In this document: piece by piece, positions 36,334-45,265 of the stretch | How positions within the stretch are numbered: the first letter of the stretch is position 1 | Layout: the number at the start of each line of letters is the position of its first letter | Source: Mesorhizobium carmichaelinearum | GTDB taxonomy: Bacteria; Pseudomonadota; Alphaproteobacteria; Rhizobiales; Rhizobiaceae | Direction: 5' to 3' | DNA length: 64,000 bases | NCBI RefSeq assembly: GCF_900199455.1 | Contig: NZ_FZQR01000002.1 | Location: 620,001 to 684,000, forward strand | Program-made: the position numbers and the translations under genes | The notes under the pieces: generated by a model | The model's database searches: none | What the model saw: only the letters and a program-made list of their open reading frames with translations | Told to the model about the DNA's origin: nothing

Positions 36334-37368
36334 TCACGCCGCAGGAACGGGCGCGCCGGCTTCGATAAGTCCCTCTCGTTTGAGATCAGCCCACAGGGCC
36401 GAGGGAATGTCCTCGCGCAGATAGGCCAGATTCTGCTTCAGCTCCTCGGCCGAGCGGGCGCCCGGGATGACGCTGGAAACCAGGGGATGGCCGAGCGGGA
36501 ACTGGAGTGCGGCGGCCGGCAGCGAAACCTTATGATTGATACAGACGGCCTCGATGCGGCGGACGCGTTCAAGCACCGGCTCGGGTGCTGCCCTGGTGTT
36601 GAAGGTCGCGCCCTTGACGGCGCCCGTTGCCAGGATGCCGGAATTGTAGGGGCCGCCGATGATGATCCTGGTGCCGCGCTGCTCGCAGAGCGGCAGCAAG
36701 GTCGCCAGCGGCTCCTGTTCGAGCAACGTGTAGCGGCCGGCGAGCAGGAAATAGTCGAACGCACCTGCCACGACGAAATCAGACAGCATCTGCCATTGGT
36801 TTATGCCGACGCCGACCGCCTTGATGACGCCTTGCGAGCGCAGTTCGTCGAGCGCGGGATAGGCGCCGTCCATGGCTTCCTTGAAGCGGCTTCTGGCGTA
36901 GGGATCTTCGCCGGGAGCGAAATGAATGGCTTCGTCGGGATCGTGGATCGAGACCATGTCGACATAGTCGGTGTCGAGGCGCTTCAGCGTTCCCTCGAGC
37001 GAACGCATCACTGCGTCGCGTGAATAGTCGAACTCGGCACGGAAGGAGCCGGGCTGGTCCCACAGTGCCGGCTTCAGCTCCTCCGGCGGAATGGGCACGA
37101 GGTCGTAACCGATCTTGGACGAGATGACGATGTCGGCACGCGGCAGCGACTTGATGGCGAGACCCAGACGCGTCTCGCTGACGCCAAAGCCGTAGACCGG
37201 TGCGGTGTCGAAATAGCGGATGCCATTGTCATAGGCCGCCTGCACCGTCTTTACCGCCGCATCGGTATCGACGGCGCGATACATGTTGCCCAGCCCGGTG
37301 CCGCCGAGCCCGATCGTCGTCACCTCTACGCCATTCTTCGCCACAGCCCTGAATTCGATTTCAGCCAT
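36334..37368 (-). CDS. aldo/keto reductase
   Basis: A 344-aa TIM-barrel NAD(P)-dependent oxidoreductase. It has the catalytic Asp/Tyr in GIRYFDTAPVYGFG, LIGLGGTGLGN-like VTTIGLGGTGLGN at the start, DTDYVDMVSIHDPDE, and VIKAVGVGINQW. It resembles L-fucose / D-threo-aldose 1-dehydrogenases. ATG at 37368 is selected for the AGGAAGAG ribosome site; the longer frame to 37575 lies in the promoter region. Convergent with the uronate-dehydrogenase-like gene and divergent from the sugar ABC transporter at 37552. Confidence 0.91.
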   Translation of the reverse strand: MAEIEFRAVAKNGVEVTTIGLGGTGLGNMYRAVDTDAAVKTVQAAYDNGIRYFDTAPVYGFGVSETRLGLAIKSLPRADIVISSKIGYDLVPIPPEELKPALWDQPGSFRAEFDYSRDAVMRSLEGTLKRLDTDYVDMVSIHDPDEAIHFAPGEDPYARSRFKEAMDGAYPALDELRSQGVIKAVGVGINQWQMLSDFVVAGAFDYFLLAGRYTLLEQEPLATLLPLCEQRGTRIIIGGPYNSGILATGAVKGATFNTRAAPEPVLERVRRIEAVCINHKVSLPAAALQFPLGHPLVSSVIPGARSAEELKQNLAYLREDIPSALWADLKREGLIEAGAPVPAA

Positions 37369-37482
37369 TTTCTCTTCCTGTGATCTTGGTCGTCCATCGT
37401 GCCGGCCAGAGGGCCGTTTTCCCGCGCCATTCAGATCGCAAGGCCCGTCCTGAATTCGGCGACGAAAGACCATTGACACAAA

Positions 37483-37497
37483 AGTTGTCATATAACA
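37483..37497 (+). promoter_or_regulatory. GntR/FadR-type operator, copy 1 (AGTTGTCATATAACA)
   Basis: Near-palindrome TTGTCATATAACAA at 37485-37498, lying in the divergent region between the aldo/keto reductase (minus) and the sugar-binding-protein gene (37552, plus). Twelve of 15 bases agree with the perfect palindrome GGTTGTCATACAACC at 63325. A possible -35 box TTGACA (37473-37478) directly precedes it, so binding would block the plus-strand promoter. Confidence 0.65.
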
Positions 37498-37551
37498 ATG
37501 TAACCAGACGACAAATGTAGCGACACCTACAAAGCGACAAGGGAGGAACGT

Positions 37552-38643
37552 ATGGACGACGAAACGAAGAATCACACCGAGATGGTGAATGCCGCCATCT
37601 CCAGGCGCAGTGCCTTCGCACTGGCCGGGAAGCTCGGCCTCGGTGCGGCGGGCCTCGCCAGCGGCCTGGCGGGCGCCGGCCTGGCCGGCGGGATCAGCGC
37701 CGCGAAAGCAGCCGATTCATCGCCCGGCCTGCCGAAGAAGCCCTACAAATTCCACTTCGTCTGCCATGTGACGCTCGACCAATTCTTCACGCCGACGGTC
37801 TACGGCATCCAGGATGCCTGTGCCGCCTTCGGCTGCAGCTACCAGTGGACGGGGTCGCAAAAGAACGTCGTCTCAGAAATGGTCAGCGCCATGCAGACAG
37901 CGATCGCGCAGAAGTCTGACGGCATCGCGGTGTGCCTGGTCGACCCGACGGCCTTCGACGCCGCCACCGACATGGCAGCCCAGGCCGGCATCCCGGTCGT
38001 CGCCTTCAACGCCGACGTGCCGGTCGGCAGCCCCAACAGGCGGCTCTCCTATGTCGGCCAGCCGCTCTATCAGTCGGGCTACAACTCGGCGCTGAAGTGG
38101 CTGAAGCTGATCCCCAAGGGTGGCCATGTCATGCTGTCGATCGGCGTGCCGGGCTCGCTCAACACGCAGCCGCGCCTCGACGGCTACATCCAGGCGATCA
38201 AGGACTCGAACAGCGGCGTCACTTACGATGTCGTCAACACCGGGCCGGATCCGGCAACGGAAATCTCGCGCGTCGAGAGCTATTACCTCAGCCACAAAAA
38301 CGTCAACGGCCTGTTCGGCACCGGCGGTTCCGACACCTATGCCTGCGGTTTCGTGTCCAACAAATACGGCCTGGTGAAGGGAGGCGGCGCCGTGGCCGGC
38401 TTCGACCTGTTCCCGCAGACGCTGGACTTCATCAAGGCCGGCGACGTCAACTTCACCACCGACCAGCAGGCCTATCTGCAGGGCTTCCTGCCGGTGCAGC
38501 AGATGTATCTCTACAAGCTCTCGGGCGGCCTCGTCGGGCCGGCCAACAGCGACACCAGCCAGGCCTATGTGACCAAGGACAATGTCGACGCCTATGTCGG
38601 CAAATCCCGCTTCGAGGGCCGCAGCGACGTCGAGCCGACCTGA
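37552..38643 (+). CDS. sugar ABC transporter substrate-binding protein (RbsB type), Tat signal
   Basis: A 363-aa periplasmic protein of the ribose/galactose-binding family (Peripla_BP_4). It has AQKSDGIAVCLVDPTAF and DMAAQAGIPVVAFNADVP, then GLFGTGGSDTY. The N-terminus carries a twin-arginine motif, ISRRSAFAL, followed by a long hydrophobic stretch and AKAAD, indicating Tat export. A GGGAGG site precedes ATG 37552. With the permease and ATPase genes that follow, it forms a sugar importer. Given the neighbours, a uronate or sugar acid is the likely ligand (inference). Confidence 0.92.
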   Translation: MDDETKNHTEMVNAAISRRSAFALAGKLGLGAAGLASGLAGAGLAGGISAAKAADSSPGLPKKPYKFHFVCHVTLDQFFTPTVYGIQDACAAFGCSYQWTGSQKNVVSEMVSAMQTAIAQKSDGIAVCLVDPTAFDAATDMAAQAGIPVVAFNADVPVGSPNRRLSYVGQPLYQSGYNSALKWLKLIPKGGHVMLSIGVPGSLNTQPRLDGYIQAIKDSNSGVTYDVVNTGPDPATEISRVESYYLSHKNVNGLFGTGGSDTYACGFVSNKYGLVKGGGAVAGFDLFPQTLDFIKAGDVNFTTDQQAYLQGFLPVQQMYLYKLSGGLVGPANSDTSQAYVTKDNVDAYVGKSRFEGRSDVEPT

Positions 38644-38665
38644 CACGGTCAACCCCGTGAAACGC

Positions 38666-38706
38666 CTGCCCTCGCCGCGTCATTTCACTTGATGTGGCGG
38701 GGGCAG
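38666..38706 (+). terminator. intercistronic hairpin after the RbsB-like gene
   Basis: Arms CTGCCCTCGCC (38666-38676) and GGCGGGGGCAG (38696-38706) form an 11-bp stem with one G-U pair and a ~19-base loop. It starts 23 bases after the binding-protein stop, before the permease start at 38785. No U-tract, so partial attenuation or transcript protection is most likely. Confidence 0.6.
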
Positions 38707-38784
38707 CGACGGCTGCCGGCTCGGCTGCTTCACCTCATCGCCGATCCGCTTCTTCGCCCAAAGTTCGAAATCAGGAAGACAAGA

Positions 38785-39852
38785 GTGCCGCCCACAGAAA
38801 CCAAGCCTGCGAAGAAGACCGGCGTCAAGGTCCCGCACACGATGACCGAGAGGCTGCTGATTCTGCTTTCGCGCTATCGCGAGGCCAGCATCGCCGTCGT
38901 CGCCATCGTGCTCGTCATCTATTTCCAGTTCGGCAGCGATGGCGGCTTCCTGTCGCCGCAATTCATGAGCGTGGTGCTGCGCGACACCGGTCGGCTTGGC
39001 CTGATCGCCGCGGCGGAAGTCATGCTGATGATCACCGGCGAGATCGACCTGTCACTCAGCGCCATCTTCTCGATCGCCCCCTATGTCATGGCGCTGCTGT
39101 CGGTCACCTATGGCTTGCCGTTGGCCGTCGGCGCGCTGATCGGCGTGCTGATCGGCATATTGGTCGGCGCCATCAACGGCATCATCACCGTGCGCTTCAA
39201 GGTGCCGTCGCTGATCACCACCGTCGGCATGCTGTTCTTCCTGCAAGGCATCGTCGTCTCGATCTACAACAGCCAGCCGATCGTGGCGCCAGTCGAGCAA
39301 CCCTTCAACGCCATCTTCGGCCAGAGCCTGTACCAGCCGTCGGACGCGCTCTTGTCCTGGCATGGCATCACGGCCTTCACGCCCTTCCTGTGGGCGGTGG
39401 TGCTGGTTCTGGTGTTGGCGCTGGTGCTCGCTCGCACCACCTTCGGCCTGCACACCATTGCAACCGGCTCCAACATCATCGGCGCGCGTGAGATCGGCGT
39501 GCGCACCGACCGCATGAAGATCTACAATTTCATGATCGCCGGCGGCTTCGCCGCCTTTGCCGGCATCATCAACACGGCGCAGTTCACCTCGGCCGACCCG
39601 CAGGCCGGCAGCCCGTTCCTCACCTTGCAGGCGATCGCGGCGGCGGTCATCGGCGGCACCTCGCTGCTCGGTGGTTCCGGCACGGTCATCGGTGCGCTGA
39701 TCGGCGCCTTCGTGGTCGCCTCGCTCAACAACGGCCTGGTGATGATCGGCGCCCAGGCCACCGTGTCCGACATCTATCTCGGCGCGGCCATCATAGCGGC
39801 GATGATCCTCTCAATCCAGGTCGACCGCCTGCGCACACGGAGGCGCGTATGA
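38785..39852 (+). CDS. sugar ABC transporter permease (RbsC type)
   Basis: A 355-aa multi-helix permease of the branched-chain/ribose type. It has MLMITGEIDLSLSAIFSIAP, NGIITVRFKVPSLITTVGM and GGTSLLGGSGTVIGALIGAF, a familiar RbsC block. GTG at 38785 preceded by AGGAAGA is preferred; an earlier in-frame ATG (38689) lies in the hairpin region. It overlaps the ATPase start by four bases. Position and orientation make it part of the 37552-40676 transporter operon. Confidence 0.91.
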   Translation: MPPTETKPAKKTGVKVPHTMTERLLILLSRYREASIAVVAIVLVIYFQFGSDGGFLSPQFMSVVLRDTGRLGLIAAAEVMLMITGEIDLSLSAIFSIAPYVMALLSVTYGLPLAVGALIGVLIGILVGAINGIITVRFKVPSLITTVGMLFFLQGIVVSIYNSQPIVAPVEQPFNAIFGQSLYQPSDALLSWHGITAFTPFLWAVVLVLVLALVLARTTFGLHTIATGSNIIGAREIGVRTDRMKIYNFMIAGGFAAFAGIINTAQFTSADPQAGSPFLTLQAIAAAVIGGTSLLGGSGTVIGALIGAFVVASLNNGLVMIGAQATVSDIYLGAAIIAAMILSIQVDRLRTRRRV

Positions 39853-40676
39853 ATTCGCAAGCTATTCCACCGCTCGCCCCCGATGCTCCAACCGTTCTGG
39901 AGATGTCCAACATCTCCAAGAGTTTCGGCGCCGTCACGGCGCTGGTCGACGTCTCGATCAAATTGCGCCAGGGCGAAGTCCTGGCCCTGGTCGGCGACAA
40001 TGGCGCCGGCAAGTCGACGCTGATCAAGATCCTGTCCGGCTTCCACCAGCCCGACACCGGCACGATCGTCTCGCAAGGCAAGGAGGTTCGCTTCGCCTCG
40101 CCGCGCGATGCGCGCGCCCAGGGCATCGAAACCGTCTATCAGGACCTGGCGCTGATCGGCGACCTCAGCGTCTTCCACAACATGTTCCTCGGCCGCGAGT
40201 ACCACAAGCGCTTCCTCGGCCTGAACCTGCTCGACAACAGGAAGATGCGCGAACAGGCGCAGCTCTATCTCGATACGCTCGGCATCACGATCCCCAGCGT
40301 CAACAGCACGGTCGACCTCCTGTCGGGCGGGCAGCGCCAGTGCATTGCGGTCGCCCGCTCGATCTATTCGTCGCCGAAGATCCTGGTGCTCGACGAACCG
40401 CTGGCGGCACTCGGCGTGCGCGAGAGCGCGCATGTGCTGGGCTTGATCCAGAATTTGCGCCAGCAGCGCCAGGTCTCGGTGATCCTGATCGTCCACAACT
40501 ACAACCAGATTTTTGAGGTCTGCGACCGCATCAACTTCCTGCATTCGGGCGAGGTCGCGTTAGACGCCTCCACGGCCGACACCAGCGAGGAGGAACTGAT
40601 CCGCATCGTCAAGTCGGGCTTGGGCAGCAGGGCGATCGACGCCGCCGCGGCCGAAGTGCGGCCCGGCCTCGTATGA
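39849..40676 (+). CDS. sugar ABC transporter ATP-binding protein, single-domain
   Basis: A 275-aa ATPase with Walker A GDNGAGKST (around residues 55-63), signature LLSGGQRQCIAVARS and Walker B ILVLDEPLAALGVRES. Ribose-type ATPases are usually ~500 aa with two fused domains; this one has a single domain, so two copies should assemble with the permease. This one-domain form is known in FrcA-like systems. Starts inside the permease stop (ATGA). Closes the transporter operon; the dehydratase gene follows after 80 bases. Confidence 0.92.
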   Translation: MNSQAIPPLAPDAPTVLEMSNISKSFGAVTALVDVSIKLRQGEVLALVGDNGAGKSTLIKILSGFHQPDTGTIVSQGKEVRFASPRDARAQGIETVYQDLALIGDLSVFHNMFLGREYHKRFLGLNLLDNRKMREQAQLYLDTLGITIPSVNSTVDLLSGGQRQCIAVARSIYSSPKILVLDEPLAALGVRESAHVLGLIQNLRQQRQVSVILIVHNYNQIFEVCDRINFLHSGEVALDASTADTSEEELIRIVKSGLGSRAIDAAAAEVRPGLV

Positions 40677-40756
40677 ACCTGCCGGCAAGCCACAGCTGAA
40701 CCAATCCTTGCCGGTCCGACCTCCCATCGGCCGGCCCCTCGCACGGAGTACTTGTT

Positions 40757-41689
40757 TTGACATTCTCACCCACCGAACTGACCAGATCCCTTGGCCGCGG
40801 GCTGCTGTCCTTTCCGCTGACCTTTTTCGACGATGACGGCGGCTTCAACGAAGACGGCTATCGCGCCCATGTCGCCAGCCAGGGCGCTGCCGGCGCGAGC
40901 GGGCTTTTTGCCGCCGGCGGCACCGGCGAATTCTTTTCGCTGACGCTGGAGGAGTACAAGCGCGTCGTGCGGGCGGCTTCGGACGAAGTGCCCGATACGA
41001 TACCGCTGCTGGCCGGCGTCGGTTATGGCACGCATATGGCGGTCGAGTTTGCCAAGGCCGCCGAGGCCAATGGCGCCGACGGCCTGCTGGTGCTGCCACC
41101 CTATCTGGTAAAATCCGAGCAGGACGGCTTGCGCCGTCACCTCACCGCCATCTGCCGTTCGGTCGGCATCGGCGTGATCGCTTACAACAGGGACAATGCC
41201 ATTCTGACGCCCGAGACGCTCGAGCGTGTGGCGCAGGATTGCCCGAATCTGATCGGCTTCAAGGACGGCGTCGGCGACATCGAGTTGCTCACCGCCACGC
41301 GCTATCGCATGGGCGACCGGCTGGTCTTCATCGGCGGCATGCCGACGGCCGAAGTCCATGCCAGTGCGGCAGCCGCCATCGGCATGACAACCTACTCCTC
41401 GGCAATCTACAATTTCGCACCCGAGATCGCGCTGCGTTTCTTCAATGCCTTGCGCGCCGGCCACAAGACGGAAGTCGACGACCTCATCCGCTCGTTCTTC
41501 CTGCCTTATCTTGCCATCCGCAACCGGCGCGCCGGTTATGCCGTCTCGATCGTCAAGGCCGGCGCGCGCATCGCCGGCATCGATTGCGGCCCGGTCAGGT
41601 CACCGCTTCTCGACCTGACGCAGGACGAAGAGCGGCAGCTCGCCGATCTCATGCAGTCCTGCAAGATGCCGGTCGCAGAGCTGGCGTAG
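40757..41689 (+). CDS. kdgD: 5-dehydro-4-deoxyglucarate dehydratase
   Basis: A 310-aa DapA/NAL-superfamily TIM barrel. The Schiff-base Lys is in NLIGFKDGVGD and the catalytic Tyr in GVIAYNRDN. The N-terminal GLLSFPLTFFDDDGGFNEDGYRAHV and AAGGTGEFFSLTLEEY are characteristic of 5-dehydro-4-deoxyglucarate dehydratase. It converts the aldarate intermediate to 2-oxoglutarate semialdehyde, CO2 and water. The start is TTG at 40757 with GGAG before it. A uronate-dehydrogenase-like gene and sugar transporters adjoin, so an oxidative uronate/aldarate route is likely. The semialdehyde dehydrogenase is not in the window. Confidence 0.88.
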   Translation: MTFSPTELTRSLGRGLLSFPLTFFDDDGGFNEDGYRAHVASQGAAGASGLFAAGGTGEFFSLTLEEYKRVVRAASDEVPDTIPLLAGVGYGTHMAVEFAKAAEANGADGLLVLPPYLVKSEQDGLRRHLTAICRSVGIGVIAYNRDNAILTPETLERVAQDCPNLIGFKDGVGDIELLTATRYRMGDRLVFIGGMPTAEVHASAAAAIGMTTYSSAIYNFAPEIALRFFNALRAGHKTEVDDLIRSFFLPYLAIRNRRAGYAVSIVKAGARIAGIDCGPVRSPLLDLTQDEERQLADLMQSCKMPVAELA

Positions 41690-41731
41690 CGCGGGATGAT
41701 TTGCGGGAGCGGATCGAAGACCGACGGCGCG

Positions 41732-42463
41732 CTACGACCTGGCCGAGCCGTCGACCATGCGGCGATAGCGTTCCCGCCCCGCTTCCAGATGCTCGCGCAA
41801 GGTGAAGCGGGCGGCTTCGACATTCTGCCGCTCGATGGCCTGATAGATGCGGCGATGCTCCATCTGGACCTGCTCCAGATAGTGCCGCCGCTGCTCCGGC
41901 GTTTCGTCGCGCGGGCGGATCGACTGGCGCGGAATGACGACAGGTCCGAGAAAATGCATGAAGCGTTCGAAATAGGGATTGCCGGTTGCCGACGCGATCG
42001 CCCGGTGGAAGGCAAAATCGGGCTCGATGGCGCTCTCGCCCGCGGCGATCGAGGCGTCGATGGCGTCGAGGCAGTCGCGCATGCGGGCAAGGTCGTCGTC
42101 GCTGCGCTTCTCGGCGGCAATGCCGGCGGCTTCCTGTTCCACCGCGAGCCGAAGCTGCAGCACGTTCTGGACTTCGGTCAGCGAGTGCAGCTCGTCGGAG
42201 ACGATACGAAACGTGGTGTTGGCCTCATGGTCGGCGACGAAGACGCCAGAGCCCTGGCGGCTGACGACAAGGCCCTCCGATCGAAGAGAAGCCATGGCTT
42301 CGCGGATCACCGTGCGGCTGACACCGAATTGCGCGATCAGTTCCTGCTCGGTCGGCAGTTTCTCGCCGCTGGTCATATGGCCGGCACGTATTTCGCGCGC
42401 AAACCAGTCGGCAACCTGCGCCGTGCGGCTGATCTGCGGGGGAAGGCCAAAGGAACGTTTCAT
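41732..42463 (-). CDS. GntR-family (FadR subgroup) transcriptional regulator
   Basis: A 243-aa regulator. The winged helix has LPTEQELIAQFGVSRTVIREA and GLVVSRQGSGVFV. The FCD domain has FHRAIASATGNPYFERF and EHRRIYQAIERQ. ATG at 42463 is preferred to 42505 for the TGGTGG site and domain length. It is divergent from the second uronate-dehydrogenase-like gene and convergent with kdgD. Likely repressor of the sugar-acid genes; it is one candidate for the shared GGTTGTCATACAACC-type site. A weak variant of that site lies at 42517-42534 in its own promoter region. Confidence 0.92.
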   Translation of the reverse strand: MKRSFGLPPQISRTAQVADWFAREIRAGHMTSGEKLPTEQELIAQFGVSRTVIREAMASLRSEGLVVSRQGSGVFVADHEANTTFRIVSDELHSLTEVQNVLQLRLAVEQEAAGIAAEKRSDDDLARMRDCLDAIDASIAAGESAIEPDFAFHRAIASATGNPYFERFMHFLGPVVIPRQSIRPRDETPEQRRHYLEQVQMEHRRIYQAIERQNVEAARFTLREHLEAGRERYRRMVDGSARS

Positions 42464-42516
42464 CGCCACCAAGCAATAAACGAACCGCTGTCCTTGGCAA
42501 CCCATTATTTATACGG

Positions 42517-42534
42517 TGATATGATGACATTTGT
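42517..42534. promoter_or_regulatory. weak GntR-type site in the divergent promoter of the regulator
   Basis: GTGATATGATGACATTTG on the plus strand. Read in reverse it begins with CAAATGTCATCATATC and matches CAAAAGTTGTCATAT of the 37480 region at 12 of 15 positions, although the second half of the palindrome is poor. It is located between the GntR start (42463, minus) and the dehydrogenase start (42619, plus), the expected autoregulation position. Confidence 0.35.
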
Positions 42535-42618
42535 GGCGCGTTGGCCGCGACCAGTCTTCATTCGCCTTGCCAGCTCCGCGGAAACATGTCGGCGGTATCG
42601 ATGAAAGGACAGGATGTG

Positions 42619-43449
42619 ATGATGCTGACCGACAAACCGGTGCTGTTGACCGGCGCCTCCGGCGCGATCGGGCGCCTGCTCTCCGCCAGGCTGGCGGCAC
42701 TGGGCTGGACCTTGCGGCTCACCGATGTCGCGCCGTTGCCGATCCCGCTGCCGCCAAACGCAAGCTTCACCATCGCCGATCTGGAGGACCAGCAGGCGGT
42801 GAACGATCTGGCTGAGGGCTGCGGCCTGATCCTGCATTTCGGCGGCATCTCCACCGAGCAATCTTTTGAGACAGTGCTCGGCCCCAATCTTCGCGGCGCC
42901 TACCACATCTACGAGGCGGCGCGCCGGGAGAAAGCGCGCGTCGTGTTCCCGTCTTCCGTGCACGCGGTCGGGCTCTATGAGCGGACGGAGATTCTCGACC
43001 AGGACTGTCTGCTCAGGCCCGACGGCTATTACGGCCTGTCGAAGGCCTATGGCGAGATGCTGGCGCGGCTTTATTTCGACAAGCATGCCGTGGAAAGCGT
43101 GCTGATCCGCATCGGCTCGGTGCTGCCCGAGGTACCGGACGAACGGATCCTGTCGACCTGGATATCGCATGACGATTTTGTGCGCCTGATCGAGCGCTGC
43201 GCCGAGGCGGAGCGTGTCGATTGCTCGGTCATCTGGGGCCAGTCCAACAACAGCCGCGGCTTCTGGCGGCACGATGCCAGGCTGAAGCTCGGCTGGGTGC
43301 CGCGCGACAGTTCCGACGACCAGGCCGAACGCGTGCGCGGCAAGGTGACGGACAATCCGGTGGTCGAGCGCTACCAGGGCGGCAAGTTCATCGTGGTGGA
43401 CTACAGCCGCTCAGACTTTCCGCCGCGCGAGATGTTTCAGGACGACTAG
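42619..43449 (+). CDS. NAD-dependent uronate dehydrogenase-like protein, second copy
   Basis: A 276-aa extended SDR. It has LLTGASGAIGRLLSARL, LHFGGISTEQSFETVL, SSVHAVGLYE and YYGLSKAYGEMLARLYF, closely parallel to the protein at 35454-36269. ATG at 42619 is preceded by AAAGGACAGG; upstream in-frame codons overlap the promoter. It lies across from kdgD and the GntR gene, the genomic setting of uronate dehydrogenase (udh) in rhizobia and agrobacteria. It overlaps the 3' end of the convergent GMC gene by four bases. Substrate by family only. Confidence 0.85.
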   Translation: MMLTDKPVLLTGASGAIGRLLSARLAALGWTLRLTDVAPLPIPLPPNASFTIADLEDQQAVNDLAEGCGLILHFGGISTEQSFETVLGPNLRGAYHIYEAARREKARVVFPSSVHAVGLYERTEILDQDCLLRPDGYYGLSKAYGEMLARLYFDKHAVESVLIRIGSVLPEVPDERILSTWISHDDFVRLIERCAEAERVDCSVIWGQSNNSRGFWRHDARLKLGWVPRDSSDDQAERVRGKVTDNPVVERYQGGKFIVVDYSRSDFPPREMFQDD

Positions 43450-45050
43450 GCCGTCACCGCCGGCAGCGGGCCTCGCCCGGCGATCAAATCCGCCGCTTTC
43501 TCGGCAATCATGATCACTGCTGCATTGGTGTTGGACGAAACAATGCTTGGCATGACCGAGCTGTCGCAGACGCGCAGGCCTTCAACACCGCGCAGGCGAA
43601 GCTCGGGATCGACGACGCTGTCGGCATCACCGCCCATCCGGCACGAGCCGACCGGGTGGTAGGCGCTGCGGCCGTGTTCGCGGGCAAAGGCTTCGAGTGC
43701 GGCGCGTCCCTGCATGGCCGCGCCCGGAAGATGCTCGCGACTGATGTATTTTGAAAAAGCCGACTGCGACAGGATCTCGCGGCTGATCTCGATGCCGTCA
43801 ATGGCGCGCTCGAGATCGTAGCGCTCGGCGAAGGGATTGGGATCGATGATCGGCTTGTCGCGCAAATCCGCCGAGCGCAGCGTGACGCTGCCGCGCGAAC
43901 GGGGGCGGACATGGTAGGAATTCAGCGTGCAGCCATTGCCGCCGGGAACCGAGCCGATGCCTTCCTCGACACCGGCGCCGGGCAGGAAATGGAACTGGAT
44001 GTCGGGCGTCTTCTCGGCGCGGTCGCCCCACCAGAAACCGCCGGCTTCGACGATGTTGGAGGCCACCGGCCCCTTGCCGAACAGCGCGTATTCAAGGCCG
44101 GCGACGGCCTGCCAGCGCTTCTTCTTGTAGCGGTCGATGCCATGCGGTCCGTTGAGCTCGGCGACGACGTCGACATCCATGTGATCGTGCAGGTTCTGGC
44201 CGACGGCGGGCAGATCATGGACCACCTTGACGCCGTGCTCGCCGAGATGCGCGGCCGGGCCGATGCCCGACAGCATCAAAAGTTTGGGTGAGCCGATGGC
44301 GCCTGCGGTGACAATCACCTCGCGCTCGGCGCGCAAGAGTTCGGTGCGGCTGTTGACGATGATCTCGACGCCGATGGCGCGGCCGTTCTCGACGACGACA
44401 CGGCTGACTGTGGCATCGGTGCGCAGCGTCAAATTCCTGCGGCCAAGCGCGGGTTTGAGATAGGCGACGGCCGTGCTCGAGCGTTTTCCCTGACGCGTCG
44501 TCGTCTGATAAAATCCCGTGCCCTCCTGTTGGCCGGCATTGAAGTCGGCGCGGAAGGGAAGACCGGCCTGTTGCGCCGCCTTGACGAACACCCGGGTCAG
44601 CGGATGCGGCGCGCCGCTGGAAACGCCGAGCGGGCCATCGATGCCGTGCTCACGGCCCGCGAAAGTGTCGTTGCCTTCGCAGCGGATGAAGTAGGGCAGC
44701 ACCTCGGCGTAGCTCCATCCCGCGCAGCCATTGTCGGCCGCCCAGCCGTCGTAATCCTGCGGGCAACCGCGCGTGAACACCTGGGCGTTGATCGAGGAGC
44801 CGCCGCCCAGCACCCGCGCCTGCGGATAGACCATGGTGCGGCCGTCGATCGCCTTGCCGGGGGCCGTGTCATAGCCCCAGATCAGCGGTCCCGACGTCAT
44901 CTTGAAGAAGCCGACCGGCAGATGGATGTAGCGGTCGGTGTCGGGCGGGCCGGCTTCGAGCAAGGTGACCGACACGTCCGGATCCTCGCTCAGCCGGGCG
45001 GCCAGAATGCAGCCGGCCGAGCCGCCGCCGACGATGATGTAATCAGACAT
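43446..45050 (-). CDS. GMC-family FAD oxidoreductase (choline dehydrogenase-like)
   Basis: A 534-aa flavoenzyme, full length for the family. N-terminal FAD motif IVGGGSAGCILAARL, then LEAGPPDTD. Further GMC signatures are LGGGSSINAQVFTRG and GSPKLLMLSGIGPA. The active-site His is in HPVGSCRMGGDAD and the second catalytic residue is the Asn of SSNTNAAVIMIAEKAADL. Oxidises an alcohol group with FAD; choline, sugar alcohol or polyethylene-glycol-type substrates are all possible. Convergent with the dehydrogenase at 42619 and divergent from the sugar transporter operon at 45266. Confidence 0.93.
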   Translation of the reverse strand: MSDYIIVGGGSAGCILAARLSEDPDVSVTLLEAGPPDTDRYIHLPVGFFKMTSGPLIWGYDTAPGKAIDGRTMVYPQARVLGGGSSINAQVFTRGCPQDYDGWAADNGCAGWSYAEVLPYFIRCEGNDTFAGREHGIDGPLGVSSGAPHPLTRVFVKAAQQAGLPFRADFNAGQQEGTGFYQTTTRQGKRSSTAVAYLKPALGRRNLTLRTDATVSRVVVENGRAIGVEIIVNSRTELLRAEREVIVTAGAIGSPKLLMLSGIGPAAHLGEHGVKVVHDLPAVGQNLHDHMDVDVVAELNGPHGIDRYKKKRWQAVAGLEYALFGKGPVASNIVEAGGFWWGDRAEKTPDIQFHFLPGAGVEEGIGSVPGGNGCTLNSYHVRPRSRGSVTLRSADLRDKPIIDPNPFAERYDLERAIDGIEISREILSQSAFSKYISREHLPGAAMQGRAALEAFAREHGRSAYHPVGSCRMGGDADSVVDPELRLRGVEGLRVCDSSVMPSIVSSNTNAAVIMIAEKAADLIAGRGPLPAVTA

Positions 45051-45156
45051 TCTCGCTCCCTTGCAGAGCCGAAATCATCGCCCTGCTCTCCTCTACGCAA
45101 CGATCTCAAGTCGCTTGTGCCGCGTCAAGAGAAAGGGTATGGTTATCGTGTTGAAG

Positions 45157-45171
45157 GGTTGTCGTACAAGT
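45157..45171 (+). promoter_or_regulatory. GntR/FadR-type operator, copy 2 (GGTTGTCGTACAAGT)
   Basis: The core TTGT-CGT-ACAA (45159-45169) is a perfect inverted repeat, matching the 63325 palindrome in 12 of 15 bases. It lies about 95 bases upstream of the sugar-binding-protein gene at 45266 and on the other side precedes the GMC gene (45050, minus), so it could govern both. Confidence 0.65.
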
Positions 45172-45265
45172 GGAGGAGCTTGGCAACCCTTCGATCGGAG
45201 GTCCCGGCCGCGCTGTCAGCGCATGCCGCCGGGCGGAAACAGAATTCAATCGGGAGGTTCGATAA

